From Planctomycetaceae bacterium (lineage in GTDB: Bacteria > Planctomycetota > Planctomycetia > Planctomycetales > Planctomycetaceae), in contig JAKFUG010000004.1 in the NCBI GenBank assembly GCA_021732785.1, positions 1 through 64,000 of the forward strand: a stretch of 64,000 bases of DNA, written 5' to 3'. Position 1 is the first letter of the stretch. Every line of letters begins with the position of its first letter. Position numbers and translations under genes: made by a program. The notes under the pieces were generated by a model, which was not told where the DNA came from, did not search any database, and was given only the letters and a program-made list of their open reading frames with translations. Of the stretch, positions 23,306 to 31,915 are shown in pieces.

Positions 23306-24361
23306 TCAATCCTGTATCGGCTGGTCGGAAACGGAGACGTCATCCACATAAAGTGTCGCCGGTCTGCCCTGCTCGTTGTAGGCACTGATCCCAATCTCGA
23401 AACTGTTGTAGATCGCGTGGGCCAGGACCAGCGTCTGGCCGTGTGTATCGATAATCTTCTGCCCGTCCTGCCAGAGTTCGATTACGCCGTCGCCCCGTTC
23501 GGACAGCTTGAGATGCGCGCGAAGATGCACCCACTTCCCCGTCGGGAAAGGAACTTCCTGACCCTTGGGCTGGCGATAGTACGGATGGTCGAACCCCTTG
23601 AGCTGAAAGCAGGCGTGCTTGCCGTCCGCGATGACGATCCGCATCCCCGGATGCTGGTGGATCCACGTCGTTTCGAGATCGAGCACGGTGAACGGCATCC
23701 CGCTGCCCGCAGGCACATGGCACCATAGCGACATCCACACGTCATCCCCCTTCACGAAGTGCAACAATTCGGTAGACAGGGACGATTTCGCGGTGACCAT
23801 GCCCGGACTTGGTGACACGGAAACGGTCATTAACGCCGTCTTTCCGCCATGCACCACTTCGCCGCTGGGTTCGATGCGGTTGTCGAGGAAATCGGCTTCA
23901 CCCTTCAGCAGGCGGTTCCGCAGTTGCACATAATCGTTGACGGTCGGTGCCTTGGGCGATTGCAGTTCGCAGGAGGTCCAGCCGCGCTGGAGGCCGATTA
24001 GATCCTTCAGGTGCTGAGCCCCTTCGAAGTCCTCTGCGAAACTCCGTTTCACAGGCACCAGTTCGCCTTTGTCGGCCTTGCGAAACAGCGTGCCCTCCCG
24101 CTCCACGTAGTTTTTCGCATAGAAGTCGGGATCGTACACCTGCTGGGCGAACTCCCACTTCCCGGACCGTGCGTTGACCCGATAGAGTCGGCCCTTGTGC
24201 AGCTTGTAGGTCGTCCCTTTCTCGATGACGGTCCCTTCCACCTCCGCTTCCGGTAGCGGCTCAAGACTCGCCCCGCGCCGTCCCAGGGCCGACCAGGCCA
24301 CCCAGCCAATGACGACAATCAGCGCAGCGGCCGTGAGACCGGCGGTTCGTTTGGAGATCAA
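23306..24361 (-). CDS. Membrane-anchored polysaccharide-lyase-like protein
   Basis: A 351-residue protein from a TTG at 24361 (GAAGAG upstream) with an N-terminal anchor (TAGLTAAALIVVIGWVAWSALG). The frame stays open upstream to an ATG at 24505, but that ATG lies inside a dispersed palindrome, so the longer form is doubtful. The extracytoplasmic part (about 145-350) is beta-rich with features of heparin-lyase-like jelly rolls: WTSCELQSPKAPTVNDYVQLRNRL, VWMSLWCHVPAGSGMPFTVLDLETTW, and GKWVHLRAHLKLSERGDGVIELWQDGQK. It may bind or cleave acidic polysaccharide; catalytic residues cannot be assigned. A small lipoprotein and a DUF1559 gene lie just upstream in the same direction. Confidence 0.65.
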   Translation of the reverse strand: MISKRTAGLTAAALIVVIGWVAWSALGRRGASLEPLPEAEVEGTVIEKGTTYKLHKGRLYRVNARSGKWEFAQQVYDPDFYAKNYVEREGTLFRKADKGELVPVKRSFAEDFEGAQHLKDLIGLQRGWTSCELQSPKAPTVNDYVQLRNRLLKGEADFLDNRIEPSGEVVHGGKTALMTVSVSPSPGMVTAKSSLSTELLHFVKGDDVWMSLWCHVPAGSGMPFTVLDLETTWIHQHPGMRIVIADGKHACFQLKGFDHPYYRQPKGQEVPFPTGKWVHLRAHLKLSERGDGVIELWQDGQKIIDTHGQTLVLAHAIYNSFEIGISAYNEQGRPATLYVDDVSVSDQPIQD

Positions 24362-24471
24362 CAGGATATGCTCTTCAACTTCATCGGCACGGGCAGGACA
24401 CGGGTGGAATACGTTTCTATCTTTGCCGACCGTGGGGACAAAGTCACGAGCACCCTCCCGTTTGCGGAGCA

Positions 24472-24554
24472 CCGTAGGGTTTGCCGAGTCCGCGAGGCGA
24501 ACCATTTTGCGGCCATCAATGCGGTTCGCCTCGAAGTTTCGGCAAACCCTACGG
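24472..24554. repeat. Palindromic repeat family A (copy 2)
   Basis: Arms CCGTAGGGTTTGCCGAGTCC and GGCAAACCCTACGG with inner GGCGAACC/GGTTCGCC, matching 4146-4230. It overlaps the upstream extension of the lyase-like reading frame. Confidence 0.9.
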
Positions 24555-24572
24555 ACTTCTGGTTGCGGCCTG

Positions 24573-25043
24573 TCACGTCGACGGTTGGCTTACGAGCGGG
24601 AAGTCGAACACGTTCTCACCGGGCTGCACATCGGCTTCGAGTTCCGACTTGGTGTTGTAGCGGGCGGGGACTTTCATTTTCTCGCGCTCCCGTGGCTTTT
24701 TGGCGGGCCCCGTGTTCTCGCCGCCGTTGACGACTTCTTCGGCGTCCTCTTCGCCTTCCTCATGGGGGGCGATTTCGACACGGTTATGCCCCACCTTCGT
24801 CCCGGGCGTTTGCCGGATGTACGTCAATTCGTACTTGCCGAACAGGTTGGTGGTGCCGCGTGCCGGACGACCTTTGTCGGGATAGTAGACCACCGCCGTG
24901 CCGTATAGCGGCTTGCCGTCCATCGTGACGGTACCGGTCACGCGGCCGAGTTGCGGCTGATCGCCGGTTCCGCCACAACCCGACAGATTCAGAGCCAGAA
25001 GGGACAGCGCGACCATCAGCAGGCCATCATTGATCATCTTCAC
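24573..25043 (-). CDS. Small lipoprotein with a carboxypeptidase-regulatory-like domain
   Basis: A 156-residue lipoprotein. The signal peptide ends in the lipobox LNLSGCGG (Cys about residue 23). The mature part starts with RVTGTVTMDGKPLYGTAVVYYPDKGRPARGTTNLFGKYEL, the beta-sandwich pattern of carboxypeptidase regulatory-like domains very common in planctomycete lipoproteins, followed by an acidic linker and a Pro/Lys-rich stretch. It lies directly downstream of the DUF1559 gene, a frequent pairing. The role is probably at the cell surface; no enzyme activity is expected. Confidence 0.8.
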   Translation of the reverse strand: MKMINDGLLMVALSLLALNLSGCGGTGDQPQLGRVTGTVTMDGKPLYGTAVVYYPDKGRPARGTTNLFGKYELTYIRQTPGTKVGHNRVEIAPHEEGEEDAEEVVNGGENTGPAKKPREREKMKVPARYNTKSELEADVQPGENVFDFPLVSQPST

Positions 25044-25091
25044 AAGCCGAACTCACATTACAGGTTGAACAACGTAGGCGAGAGCGAAGGA

Positions 25092-25113
25092 GTCGGGGCA
25101 GGGGCCCTGACCT
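25092..25113. repeat. Half copy of palindromic repeat family G
   Basis: GTCGGGGCAGGGGCCCTGAC only, without the matching right arm found in full copies at 30954, 52637 and 60829. It lies in the 82-base gap between the DUF1559 gene and the lipoprotein gene. Confidence 0.8.
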
Positions 25114-25125
25114 GAGATGGACCGT

Positions 25126-26106
25126 TTAGAACTCGCCCAAAATCTCGCCATTCTTACGGGTGCAGACGGCCTGGTAAGTCGCCATGTGCATGTTCTCGGA
25201 CAGGAACCGCACGGAACCGTCGCCGAACAGGAAATGGGCCCCGCCCACATGAAAGCTGCCGGTTGCCTCTTCCGAACCGCCGTTGATCGGGTCGTTGCTT
25301 TCCGCGGCGATGAGGTACTCCGACATTTCCGTGGGGGGATTCGAATCCGCACCGCCGGAGAAGATGACTCGGCGGTCGCAACCGGCGGTGAAGATGCCGA
25401 TGGCGTCACCGCCACTGTCGGGAACTTCACTCACGAAGACGGTATTGGACAGACCGTCGGTCACATCCCGGAACCGGGTATTGCTGCTGACGTGAAAAAT
25501 TCCGTCGCCGTTCATGCAGCCCCAGGGATCCGTTCGGATCTGGGCTGGATTCGTCAAGCTCGTGCCATTGTAGCAGTCGTCATTCCCGTTCCCGATGTGC
25601 GTCCCCATGTTCCCATTGTAATTGCACGTCTGGTAACCGTTTTTCTGAGAGCCGGTCCGGACATCCGGTTGAGAAGGACACCAGAACAGCGAGAGGGTTG
25701 TGGCGCGGACCACCTGCGTCTTGCCGGTGTTTTGGTCGCCGAGTTCGTTGCCCATCCCATCCGCCCCCTGGATCCCGTTGTAAACGGGAACCAGATCGAG
25801 GAACGGCAGAATGCTGGCATGCCACGTCCAGCCATGACCAAAATCCTGGGTGCCCGCCGCATTCGGCAGCACAATACTACCGGACGGCAAGGCGGCGTGC
25901 GCATCGACGTAATTGTGCAGCGCCAGTCCGATTTGTTTCAGGTTATTGCGGCATTGCGTGCGCCGGGCGGCCTCACGCGCTTGTTGCACAGCGGGCAGCA
26001 GCAGGGCAATCAGGATGGCGATAATCGCAATCACCACCAGCAGTTCGATCAGCGTAAACCCCGCGCGGCGGCGACGCCCATCCCGTGCGGTGTGGGGCAA
26101 GGACAT
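25126..26106 (-). CDS. DUF1559 protein with type II pseudopilin N-terminus
   Basis: A 326-residue DUF1559 protein, one of the most expanded planctomycete families. The N-terminal prepilin cleavage/methylation motif is [20 protein letters not shown], with hydrophobic helix and the following [26 protein letters not shown]. The soluble domain contains the family signatures near the C-terminus ([24 protein letters not shown]). The start is ATG 26106 with GGAGA upstream; the earlier in-frame Met is not supported. These proteins are processed by a prepilin peptidase and probably assemble at or beyond the inner membrane; their function is unknown. Confidence 0.93.
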   Translation of the reverse strand: MSLPHTARDGRRRRAGFTLIELLVVIAIIAILIALLLPAVQQAREAARRTQCRNNLKQIGLALHNYVDAHAALPSGSIVLPNAAGTQDFGHGWTWHASILPFLDLVPVYNGIQGADGMGNELGDQNTGKTQVVRATTLSLFWCPSQPDVRTGSQKNGYQTCNYNGNMGTHIGNGNDDCYNGTSLTNPAQIRTDPWGCMNGDGIFHVSSNTRFRDVTDGLSNTVFVSEVPDSGGDAIGIFTAGCDRRVIFSGGADSNPPTEMSEYLIAAESNDPINGGSEEATGSFHVGGAHFLFGDGSVRFLSENMHMATYQAVCTRKNGEILGEF

Positions 26107-26417
26107 GCTCAGTTCTCCAGCGGTATGTTCGTGAAAATGGATGGAAATCACGGCCACCGAAGTGCCCGTCGACAACGTTTCCCAGTCTCCAAAGTTCTGC
26201 GAAGAATTGATGAAAGCAAGACGAACTCTCCGTGAGTTCGACGCATGCCAATAGCGGAGGTAAGGCCCTCGTTTTGAATACGTGACACTTTACGCCGCCG
26301 TTGGCATCAGAGAGGTCTGTGGCGAGTTGTCCGATGGCCGGTGTCAACGAATTCCGGCAATCGCTGTTGGTAGAATGGCCTGTCGGTGTAACCTCCTCAG
26401 CTTTGGGAGACGGTGCG
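26107..26417. other. Intergenic region between divergent genes
   Basis: A 311-base gap between the reverse-strand DUF1559 gene and the forward DUF1223 gene. It should hold promoters for both. I see only a small hairpin (CGAACTC/GAGTTCG at 26222-26240) and a possible -10 box TAGAAT at 26371-26376 without a convincing -35 element. No gene is visible. Confidence 0.4.
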
Positions 26418-27164
26418 ATGACTTCCCCTGCCGTATCGGTGTTCGTGATGGCGTTGTTCGTGCCGCTGTGGGCCGAGGCCGCGGAACCGCTGAGGAACTT
26501 TGCGGTGGTCGAACTTTTCACGTCGGAAGGGTGCAGCAGTTGCCCGTCCGCCGATCGGTTGTTGACGGAACTGGCGAAGCAGAAGGACGGCGACGTATAT
26601 TGCCTCGGTTATCATGTCGACTACTGGAACAAGCTCGGATGGCGGGACCGGTTTTCTTCGGCCGCGGCGACGCAGCGTCAACGGTTGTATGCCCGCGTGT
26701 TCGAGAACGAGCAGGTCTACACGCCGCAGATGGTGGTGAATGGCGGATCGGAATTTGTCGGATCCGATCGCAAACTCGCCAGCGCGGCCGTGACGAAGGC
26801 GCTGCAAACCAAACCGACGAATACGCTGTCGCTGAGCGCGACCGCTCCCACCGAGAAGCGCGAGATCACGGTGAATGTGCGGGCCGCAGGCGACACCACG
26901 GGCCTGATGGCACTGGTGGCGCTCGTGCAACGGCAAGGCGAAAATCGGGTCACGCGCGGCGAGAATCAGGGCCGGACGTTGACCCACATCGGCATCGTGC
27001 GCGACTTCCGCACCTTCAAGCTCTACGGTGAAGGGGCCGGGATTGGCACATTGACGCTGCCGACCGATGTCCAGCCGAGCGAAATTGATGTTGTTGGATT
27101 TCTGCAAAATACTGAAACCGCGGCCATCACGGCGGCATCGAAGGTCGGGCTGACGCAGCCGTAG
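26418..27164 (+). CDS. DUF1223 secreted thioredoxin-like protein
   Basis: A 248-residue protein starting at ATG 26418 with GGGAGA upstream; a longer frame from 26301 is not supported. A signal peptide (SVFVMALFVPLWAEAAEP) is followed by AVVELFTSEGCSSCPSADRLL, the DUF1223 signature with a CxxC pair in a thioredoxin-like position. Other family segments are YHVDYWNKLGWRDRFSS, YTPQMVVNGGSEFVGS and VGFLQNTET. It is probably a periplasmic redox-active protein. It is followed 31 bases later by a peroxiredoxin-like gene, which suggests a joint role in oxidative or thiol stress. Confidence 0.9.
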   Translation: MTSPAVSVFVMALFVPLWAEAAEPLRNFAVVELFTSEGCSSCPSADRLLTELAKQKDGDVYCLGYHVDYWNKLGWRDRFSSAAATQRQRLYARVFENEQVYTPQMVVNGGSEFVGSDRKLASAAVTKALQTKPTNTLSLSATAPTEKREITVNVRAAGDTTGLMALVALVQRQGENRVTRGENQGRTLTHIGIVRDFRTFKLYGEGAGIGTLTLPTDVQPSEIDVVGFLQNTETAAITAASKVGLTQP

Positions 27165-27194
27165 TCGTTTGTTCTCCGCTCGAAAGGCCGTTCG

Positions 27195-27758
27195 ATGCAC
27201 ATGAAATCGAGTCCGTGGTTGATGGTTCTCTTCGTCCTGCTGGCGTGTTCGCTCCCCGCGCAAGCCGCCGATGCGCCGCCGAAAGTGGGCGATCGCGCCG
27301 AAGATTTTGAATTGGCAACGATGTCCGGCGACAAGGTGAAACTGACGGAGCAGTTGAAAACCGGCCCGGTGGTGCTCGTCGTGTTGCGCGGGTTTCCCGG
27401 ATATCAATGCCCGGTCTGTAATCAGCAGGTGGGGCAGTATCTCGGTCAGGCGGAGAAGTTGAAAGCCGCCGGGGCAACCGTGCTGCTGGTTTATCCCGGT
27501 CCCGCCAAAAACCTCAACCAGAAGGCCGAGGAATTCATCAAAGGGAAGACCGTTCCCGAGCATTTCGAACTGCTCGTCGACCCGGATTACATGTTCACGA
27601 AGGCGTATCACCTGCGGTGGGACGCACCGATGGAAACTGCCTATCCGTCAACGTTCGTGATTGGGAAAGATGGCAAAATCACCTTCGCCAAAGTCAGCAT
27701 GTCCCACGGCGGCCGCACCAAACCGGATGAAATCTTCAGCGCCCTCCAGGCGAAATAA
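27195..27758 (+). CDS. Exported peroxiredoxin-like (AhpC/TSA) protein
   Basis: A 187-residue protein with a signal peptide (LMVLFVLLACSLPAQAAD) and a thioredoxin-fold peroxiredoxin domain: PKVGDRAEDFELATMSGDKVKL, then VLVVLRGFPGYQCPVCNQQ with cysteines at 72 and 75, and YPSTFVIGKDGKITFAKVS. The CPVC arrangement resembles redoxin-type members in which both cysteines sit at the active site. It likely reduces peroxides or disulfides outside the cytoplasm. It lies directly downstream of the DUF1223 gene in the same direction, and a hairpin terminator follows. Confidence 0.88.
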   Translation: MHMKSSPWLMVLFVLLACSLPAQAADAPPKVGDRAEDFELATMSGDKVKLTEQLKTGPVVLVVLRGFPGYQCPVCNQQVGQYLGQAEKLKAAGATVLLVYPGPAKNLNQKAEEFIKGKTVPEHFELLVDPDYMFTKAYHLRWDAPMETAYPSTFVIGKDGKITFAKVSMSHGGRTKPDEIFSALQAK

Positions 27759-27781
27759 TTTATCGAACAGCATCCGACATC

Positions 27782-27815
27782 GCCGCGCGGTTGCACACCG
27801 CGCGGCTCGTTTCGG
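27782..27815 (+). terminator. Hairpin terminator after the peroxiredoxin gene
   Basis: Stem GCCGCGCGGT/ACCGCGCGGC with a five-base loop followed by TCGTTTCGG. The U tract is weak. Confidence 0.6.
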
Positions 27816-27829
27816 AGTGCGTGATTGAA

Positions 27830-28474
27830 TCACTTCAAGTCTTTCGCTGGAAAGAGTTGGTCGACCGCGATTTCGCCCAGAATGTTTCCGTCGATCACAA
27901 CCGGTACCGTTTCTCCGAGCGTGTACCGTTGCGATCGTCCGAACGCCGGAGACTCTGCTGACCCGCTGGGTTCGGAATAGACTTCGATGGTTTTATCCGT
28001 CACGTTGGCAATCCAATATTGTTGGACGCCGGTCCGGGCATAAATCCGGCGTTTGATGCCGCGATCACGATTTAAGGTGGTATCGGAAACCTCGATCACC
28101 AAGGGGCTATCGGCACTCGTGGGAAGTCGCTCGCCGTAATCTTCTTCGACGCCGCGCAGCACTGCCAGATCGGGTTCGGGTTCGCTGTCTTCCGTCGATA
28201 ACGGGTCTTGTGTTGCCACATGCCAGCCTTCGCCCAGCAGACGTTCGAGATAACGACGCAAGAGCTTGCACACCAGAATATGCGGCGGGTTCTTGGGCCT
28301 CTTGGCAACCACCAGCCCTTCCAGCAATTCGACGGCGTCATCGTCGTTGAACATTCCCGCTTCGGATAATTGACGATACTCCACCACCGTGAATCGCCAG
28401 ACCGGCAAATCGGTCACGGCGGGTTCCGGACGGATCGTAGGCATGCTCAGCGCTGACGACATCACATTTCTCAT
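27830..28474 (-). CDS. Uma2 family protein (DUF820, PD-(D/E)XK nuclease fold)
   Basis: A 214-residue Uma2 protein. Recognisable features are the N-terminal FTVVEYRQLSEAGMFNDDDAVELLEGLVVAK, the acidic strand DSEPEPDLAVLRG, PLVIEVSDTTLNRDRGIKRRIYARTGVQQYWIAN (E-x-S in place of the ExK of PD-(D/E)XK nucleases) and a C-terminal LGEIAVDQLFP. The family has a restriction-endonuclease-like fold and is greatly expanded in cyanobacteria and planctomycetes; its role is unknown. The start is taken as ATG 28474; ATG 28462 is also possible. It ends close to the peroxiredoxin terminator. Confidence 0.88.
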   Translation of the reverse strand: MRNVMSSALSMPTIRPEPAVTDLPVWRFTVVEYRQLSEAGMFNDDDAVELLEGLVVAKRPKNPPHILVCKLLRRYLERLLGEGWHVATQDPLSTEDSEPEPDLAVLRGVEEDYGERLPTSADSPLVIEVSDTTLNRDRGIKRRIYARTGVQQYWIANVTDKTIEVYSEPSGSAESPAFGRSQRYTLGETVPVVIDGNILGEIAVDQLFPAKDLK

Positions 28475-28482
28475 GTCAATTA

Positions 28483-30711
28483 TTAGTTCCGCGTAACGGC
28501 CAGGACAGGCATCACCAATCGAGGCGATTCGACCATCGCTTCCACACTTACCGGGATCGATTTGAACGCCGGGGTGCGGCTGCGGGGGTCGCTGGTGCGG
28601 GGGACGAGAATGTTGCACTCGGGATAATACATCGCGACGTTGCCCGCGCGGATTTTGTCGAACCGCGTCGCGAGGATGCCGCGCATTTCGCCGGTCGCGC
28701 TGGTGATCACGACCGCTTGGCCATCCGTCAGACCGAGCCGTTTGAGATCGTCGCCGTGCATCAAAATCACATCGCGCCGGTCGATTCCGCGATAGAGATC
28801 GTAGTCTTCATACACCACGGTGTTGAACTGCCCTTCGCTGCGGATCGTCATCAGCCGCAGTTCGTCCGGCTCGCCCACGAGATTCGGCAGCGGATGGATT
28901 CGCAACTGCGCTTTGCCGTTCGGCGTCGGAAAGTGCGGCGTATGAAACGTCCGGCCATCGATCTGGAATTCCTTCTTCGTCTTATCGATGCCGGCAATTT
29001 TTTCGAAGCCGGGAACAATCTGCGCGATGGCATCGCGGATCTTGTTGGTGTTCTGCATCGAGGCCCAATCGATCGCCGTATGGTCGCCCATCACGCCGCG
29101 GGCGATCGTGGCGATCACTTCAATCTCGCTCTTCGGTCCCACGTGCCGGGCCGGGCCGCCGTCGCTCATGCGGACATAGTTGAACATCGATTCCTGCGTT
29201 GTCGGCTGCGGTTCTTCATCGCGCGCCAGGACCGGCAGGATGATCGTTTCCTTTGCCAAACCGTACGCATGCCCGGTGTTGAGGGTCGTGTTGAGATACA
29301 CGATCTGATCGAGATTCCGCAGCGATTTCTCGGCATACGCGGCATCGGGATTGGAGCCGTACAAGTTGCCGCCGAGGCAGAAACCGACTTTCAATTTCCC
29401 GCTCGTCGCGTCCTCCATGCACGCCATCGTGTCCAGTCCTTTGGTCGTCGGCAGCGTCACGCCGAAGTGCGATTGCAGCCGCTCGAAGACGGCGTCTTTC
29501 AACTTCGGTGACACGCCCATCGACCCGATGCCCTGCACATTGGAATGCCCGCGGATCGGCATCAGCCCGGCGTGGGGACGACCGACCATGCCACGCATCA
29601 GGGCCACATTGCAGATCGCTTCGACGTTCTCGACACCGTACGTGTGATGGGTAATGCCCATCGTCCAGCAGAAGACGGTGTTCTTCGACTTGGCATACCG
29701 CTGGGCCATCGCATCGATTTGTTCGAGGCTGCAACCCGATTTTTCGACGATCTCGTTCCACGATGTGGCCAGCAGTTTGTCGGACAGCGCGGGCCAGTTG
29801 TCGCAGTATCGATTCAGAAACTCTTCGTCCTGAGCCCCGAGTTCCTGCACGCGCTTGGCAATACCGGTGAGCAGCGCGAGGTCGCCGCCGATATGCGGCT
29901 GCACGTACAACGTCGCGATCTTCGTCCCGAACAGCAGGCTGATGGGATCGCTCGGCACACTGAAGTTGACGAGCCCCGTTTCCACGATGGGGTTGATGAC
30001 GATGATCTCGCCCCCCTTGCGACGAATGTGCTTGAGCGTGCTCATCAACCGCGGATGATTGCTCGCCGGGTTGCCGCCGATGATAAAAATGCAATCGGCG
30101 TGATCGACATCCTCCAGCACGAGGGTTGCGGTGCCGGTTCCGAGGGAACTGTTGAGCCCGACGCCGCTTGCCTGGTGGCAATAGAAGCTGCAATTGTTGA
30201 CGTTGTTCGTGCCATAGACCCGCGCGAAAAGTTGCAGTAGAAAGCCCGCTTCGTTGCTGCTGCGGCCGCTGAAGTACCAGAACGATTCGTCCGGGGTGAC
30301 AGTCTTCAACTTGCCGATGATGCGGGCGAAGGCGTCATCCCAGGTGATCGTCCGGTAGTATTGTTCGCCCTGCATGTAGAGGAGCGGCTGTGTCAATCGG
30401 CCGCTGTTTTCGAGTTCCCGCGGGGTGAACGCCTGCAGTTGGGGGACCGCGTACTTCGTCACGAAATCGGTTTGGATTGCCCCCTGCATGTCGGAGACCA
30501 TCGCCTGCAGCGACTTCTTGCAGACCTCGGGGAAGACGCCGAGTTCGTTGACCATGCCCCCTTTTTGTCCGCCCATGCCGAGCGCGCACGTCTTGCAGGC
30601 GTTTTTGGATCGCATCGCCTTCCAGAGAGCCCACAACCCGCCCGCCTGTTTGGCTTTGGCGAAGGTGTAAAACAGCGCAGGGAAACCACCACCGGTGCGA
30701 ACGCGGCGCAT
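28483..30711 (-). CDS. Molybdopterin oxidoreductase of the FdhF/YdeP type
   Basis: A 742-residue molybdopterin-dependent oxidoreductase of the formate-dehydrogenase-alpha-like YdeP group. The N-terminal CKTCALG (cysteines 39 and 42) and C64 could hold a small iron-sulfur cluster. The molybdopterin domain shows YYRTITWDDAFARI, FWYFSGRSSNEAGFLLQLFAR, NNCSFYCHQASGVGL, DCIFIIGGNPASNHPRLM and IIVINP. The C-terminal cofactor-binding domain has RSEGQFNTVVYEDYDLYRGI and a closing VAMYYPECNILVPR. YdeP in E. coli is linked to acid resistance, but physiological substrates of this group are not established. It is monocistronic or co-transcribed with the downstream Uma2 gene, nine bases away. Confidence 0.9.
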   Translation of the reverse strand: MRRVRTGGGFPALFYTFAKAKQAGGLWALWKAMRSKNACKTCALGMGGQKGGMVNELGVFPEVCKKSLQAMVSDMQGAIQTDFVTKYAVPQLQAFTPRELENSGRLTQPLLYMQGEQYYRTITWDDAFARIIGKLKTVTPDESFWYFSGRSSNEAGFLLQLFARVYGTNNVNNCSFYCHQASGVGLNSSLGTGTATLVLEDVDHADCIFIIGGNPASNHPRLMSTLKHIRRKGGEIIVINPIVETGLVNFSVPSDPISLLFGTKIATLYVQPHIGGDLALLTGIAKRVQELGAQDEEFLNRYCDNWPALSDKLLATSWNEIVEKSGCSLEQIDAMAQRYAKSKNTVFCWTMGITHHTYGVENVEAICNVALMRGMVGRPHAGLMPIRGHSNVQGIGSMGVSPKLKDAVFERLQSHFGVTLPTTKGLDTMACMEDATSGKLKVGFCLGGNLYGSNPDAAYAEKSLRNLDQIVYLNTTLNTGHAYGLAKETIILPVLARDEEPQPTTQESMFNYVRMSDGGPARHVGPKSEIEVIATIARGVMGDHTAIDWASMQNTNKIRDAIAQIVPGFEKIAGIDKTKKEFQIDGRTFHTPHFPTPNGKAQLRIHPLPNLVGEPDELRLMTIRSEGQFNTVVYEDYDLYRGIDRRDVILMHGDDLKRLGLTDGQAVVITSATGEMRGILATRFDKIRAGNVAMYYPECNILVPRTSDPRSRTPAFKSIPVSVEAMVESPRLVMPVLAVTRN

Positions 30712-30953
30712 AGCAGTCTTCTCAAGGGTTCACGGAAGCCGGACGGAGCAAAGTCACGGCATCATATCGGATATCGGACGGCGGACACGCTTTTCCCGCC
30801 TGCAATCCCGAGTATGACGCATCAGCAGCGACTTCTCCATCTTCGCTCCGTAAAATGAACGCGATCATTCTCCATCCGAGACCGCTTTCGCGCTCGTTCT
30901 TCACCTTCGTCCAACCGACGGGATGGATGGGGCAGTTTCAATTCAAAAGAACG

Positions 30954-31025
30954 TCGGGGCAGGGGCCCTGACCTATGATTTCTGATTGATTTTCACATCC
31001 ATAGGTCGGGGCCCCTGCCCCGACT
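30954..31025. repeat. Palindromic repeat family G (full copy)
   Basis: Arms GTCGGGGCAGGGGCCCTGAC and GTCGGGGCCCCTGCCCCGAC around a 30-base spacer containing ATAGGT. It is the main content of the 347-base gap between the oxidoreductase and the secreted protein gene; nothing else is recognisable there. Confidence 0.92.
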
Positions 31026-31058
31026 CTTCAAGCAGATCCACTACGGACGGGAACCACC

Positions 31059-31739
31059 ATGCTGTCTACGACTTGGAAAATGTCCGCGTCGATTTTCTTC
31101 CTGGCCGGATGCACCCTGTGTCACGGTGCCGAACCGCTGTTTCAGGATTCCTTCGATCAGGAACTGTCGAAGAAATGGGAAGTCGTCGGCCTGAAGAAAG
31201 ACGACTATCGCATTCGTGAGGGCGGGTTGGAAATGCGCGTCCAGCGGAGTCAGCGCGGTCAGCCGACGCCGATGATCAAGGTAAATCTTCCGTTCACGAC
31301 CGCGGATACGGTCATCGCTTCCGTGGATGTCACCGTGGTGGGCGAACCGCTGGACCGCGGCGAAATGGCGGGGCTGTGTCTCACGGATCAAGACGGCCAA
31401 AGCTTTACCGTAAGAAAGACCAACATCGACGGCTTTTTCCTGTTCGCGCCGCCGGAAGTCGATTTCATCGGCAAGGATGGTGAAGAAGGCGACGTGAGCA
31501 AGTACACCGTCAAATACTGGCCTGCGGACAAAGACGCCGGGCCTTTGCGGATCACGGTTCGCGGCCCTTACGCCCACTTTCAGACGGGCCCCGGCAAGGA
31601 TGGCAACTACCGGACGTACTTCCATTCCGCGATCCGAGAAGCCAAAGACGGACTCGGCTTCGGACTCCTCGCCACCGGCCGCACCGATGACTCCGAACGG
31701 TGGGTCCGCTTCGACAACTTCCGCGTCGAAAAGCCGTGA
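31059..31739 (+). CDS. Secreted jelly-roll protein of unknown function
   Basis: A 226-residue exported protein (signal peptide SASIFFLAGCTLCHGAEP). The mature part is a beta-rich concanavalin-like domain: LFQDSFDQELSKKWEVVG at the start, DTVIASVDVTVVGEPLDRGEMAGLCL, ISIHYGRTYFH-like strands, and the closing WVRFDNFRVEK that typifies DUF1080/laminin-G-like domains in planctomycetes. Such proteins often bind or process polysaccharides. It stands alone between family G and family D palindromes. Confidence 0.7.
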   Translation: MLSTTWKMSASIFFLAGCTLCHGAEPLFQDSFDQELSKKWEVVGLKKDDYRIREGGLEMRVQRSQRGQPTPMIKVNLPFTTADTVIASVDVTVVGEPLDRGEMAGLCLTDQDGQSFTVRKTNIDGFFLFAPPEVDFIGKDGEEGDVSKYTVKYWPADKDAGPLRITVRGPYAHFQTGPGKDGNYRTYFHSAIREAKDGLGFGLLATGRTDDSERWVRFDNFRVEKP

Positions 31740-31812
31740 ACGACAACCCGCTTCGGCAGTAACCGGGTCTGGACCGAAAGGAAGTCCCGGAGGAAACGAT
31801 CGTAGGTTCTTT

Positions 31813-31881
31813 GTGTGCCACTGGCTCTGCCAGTGCTGCCTTTTCTGTCTTCAAAAAACACTGGCAGAGCCAGTGGCACAC
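31813..31881. repeat. Palindromic repeat family D (copy 3)
   Basis: Near-perfect arms GTGTGCCACTGGCTCTGCCA and TGGCAGAGCCAGTGGCACAC with a spacer of about 29 bases, between converging genes. Confidence 0.93.
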
Positions 31882-31915
31882 CGATTCTCAGGTCCCGTAA
31901 CGATGAAGCATGACC

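Noticed and set aside
24362-24505. Extended N-terminus of the polysaccharide-lyase-like protein from ATG 24505
   Set aside because: That ATG lies inside a family A palindrome and the added residues precede the membrane anchor without any conserved pattern; it cannot be excluded entirely.
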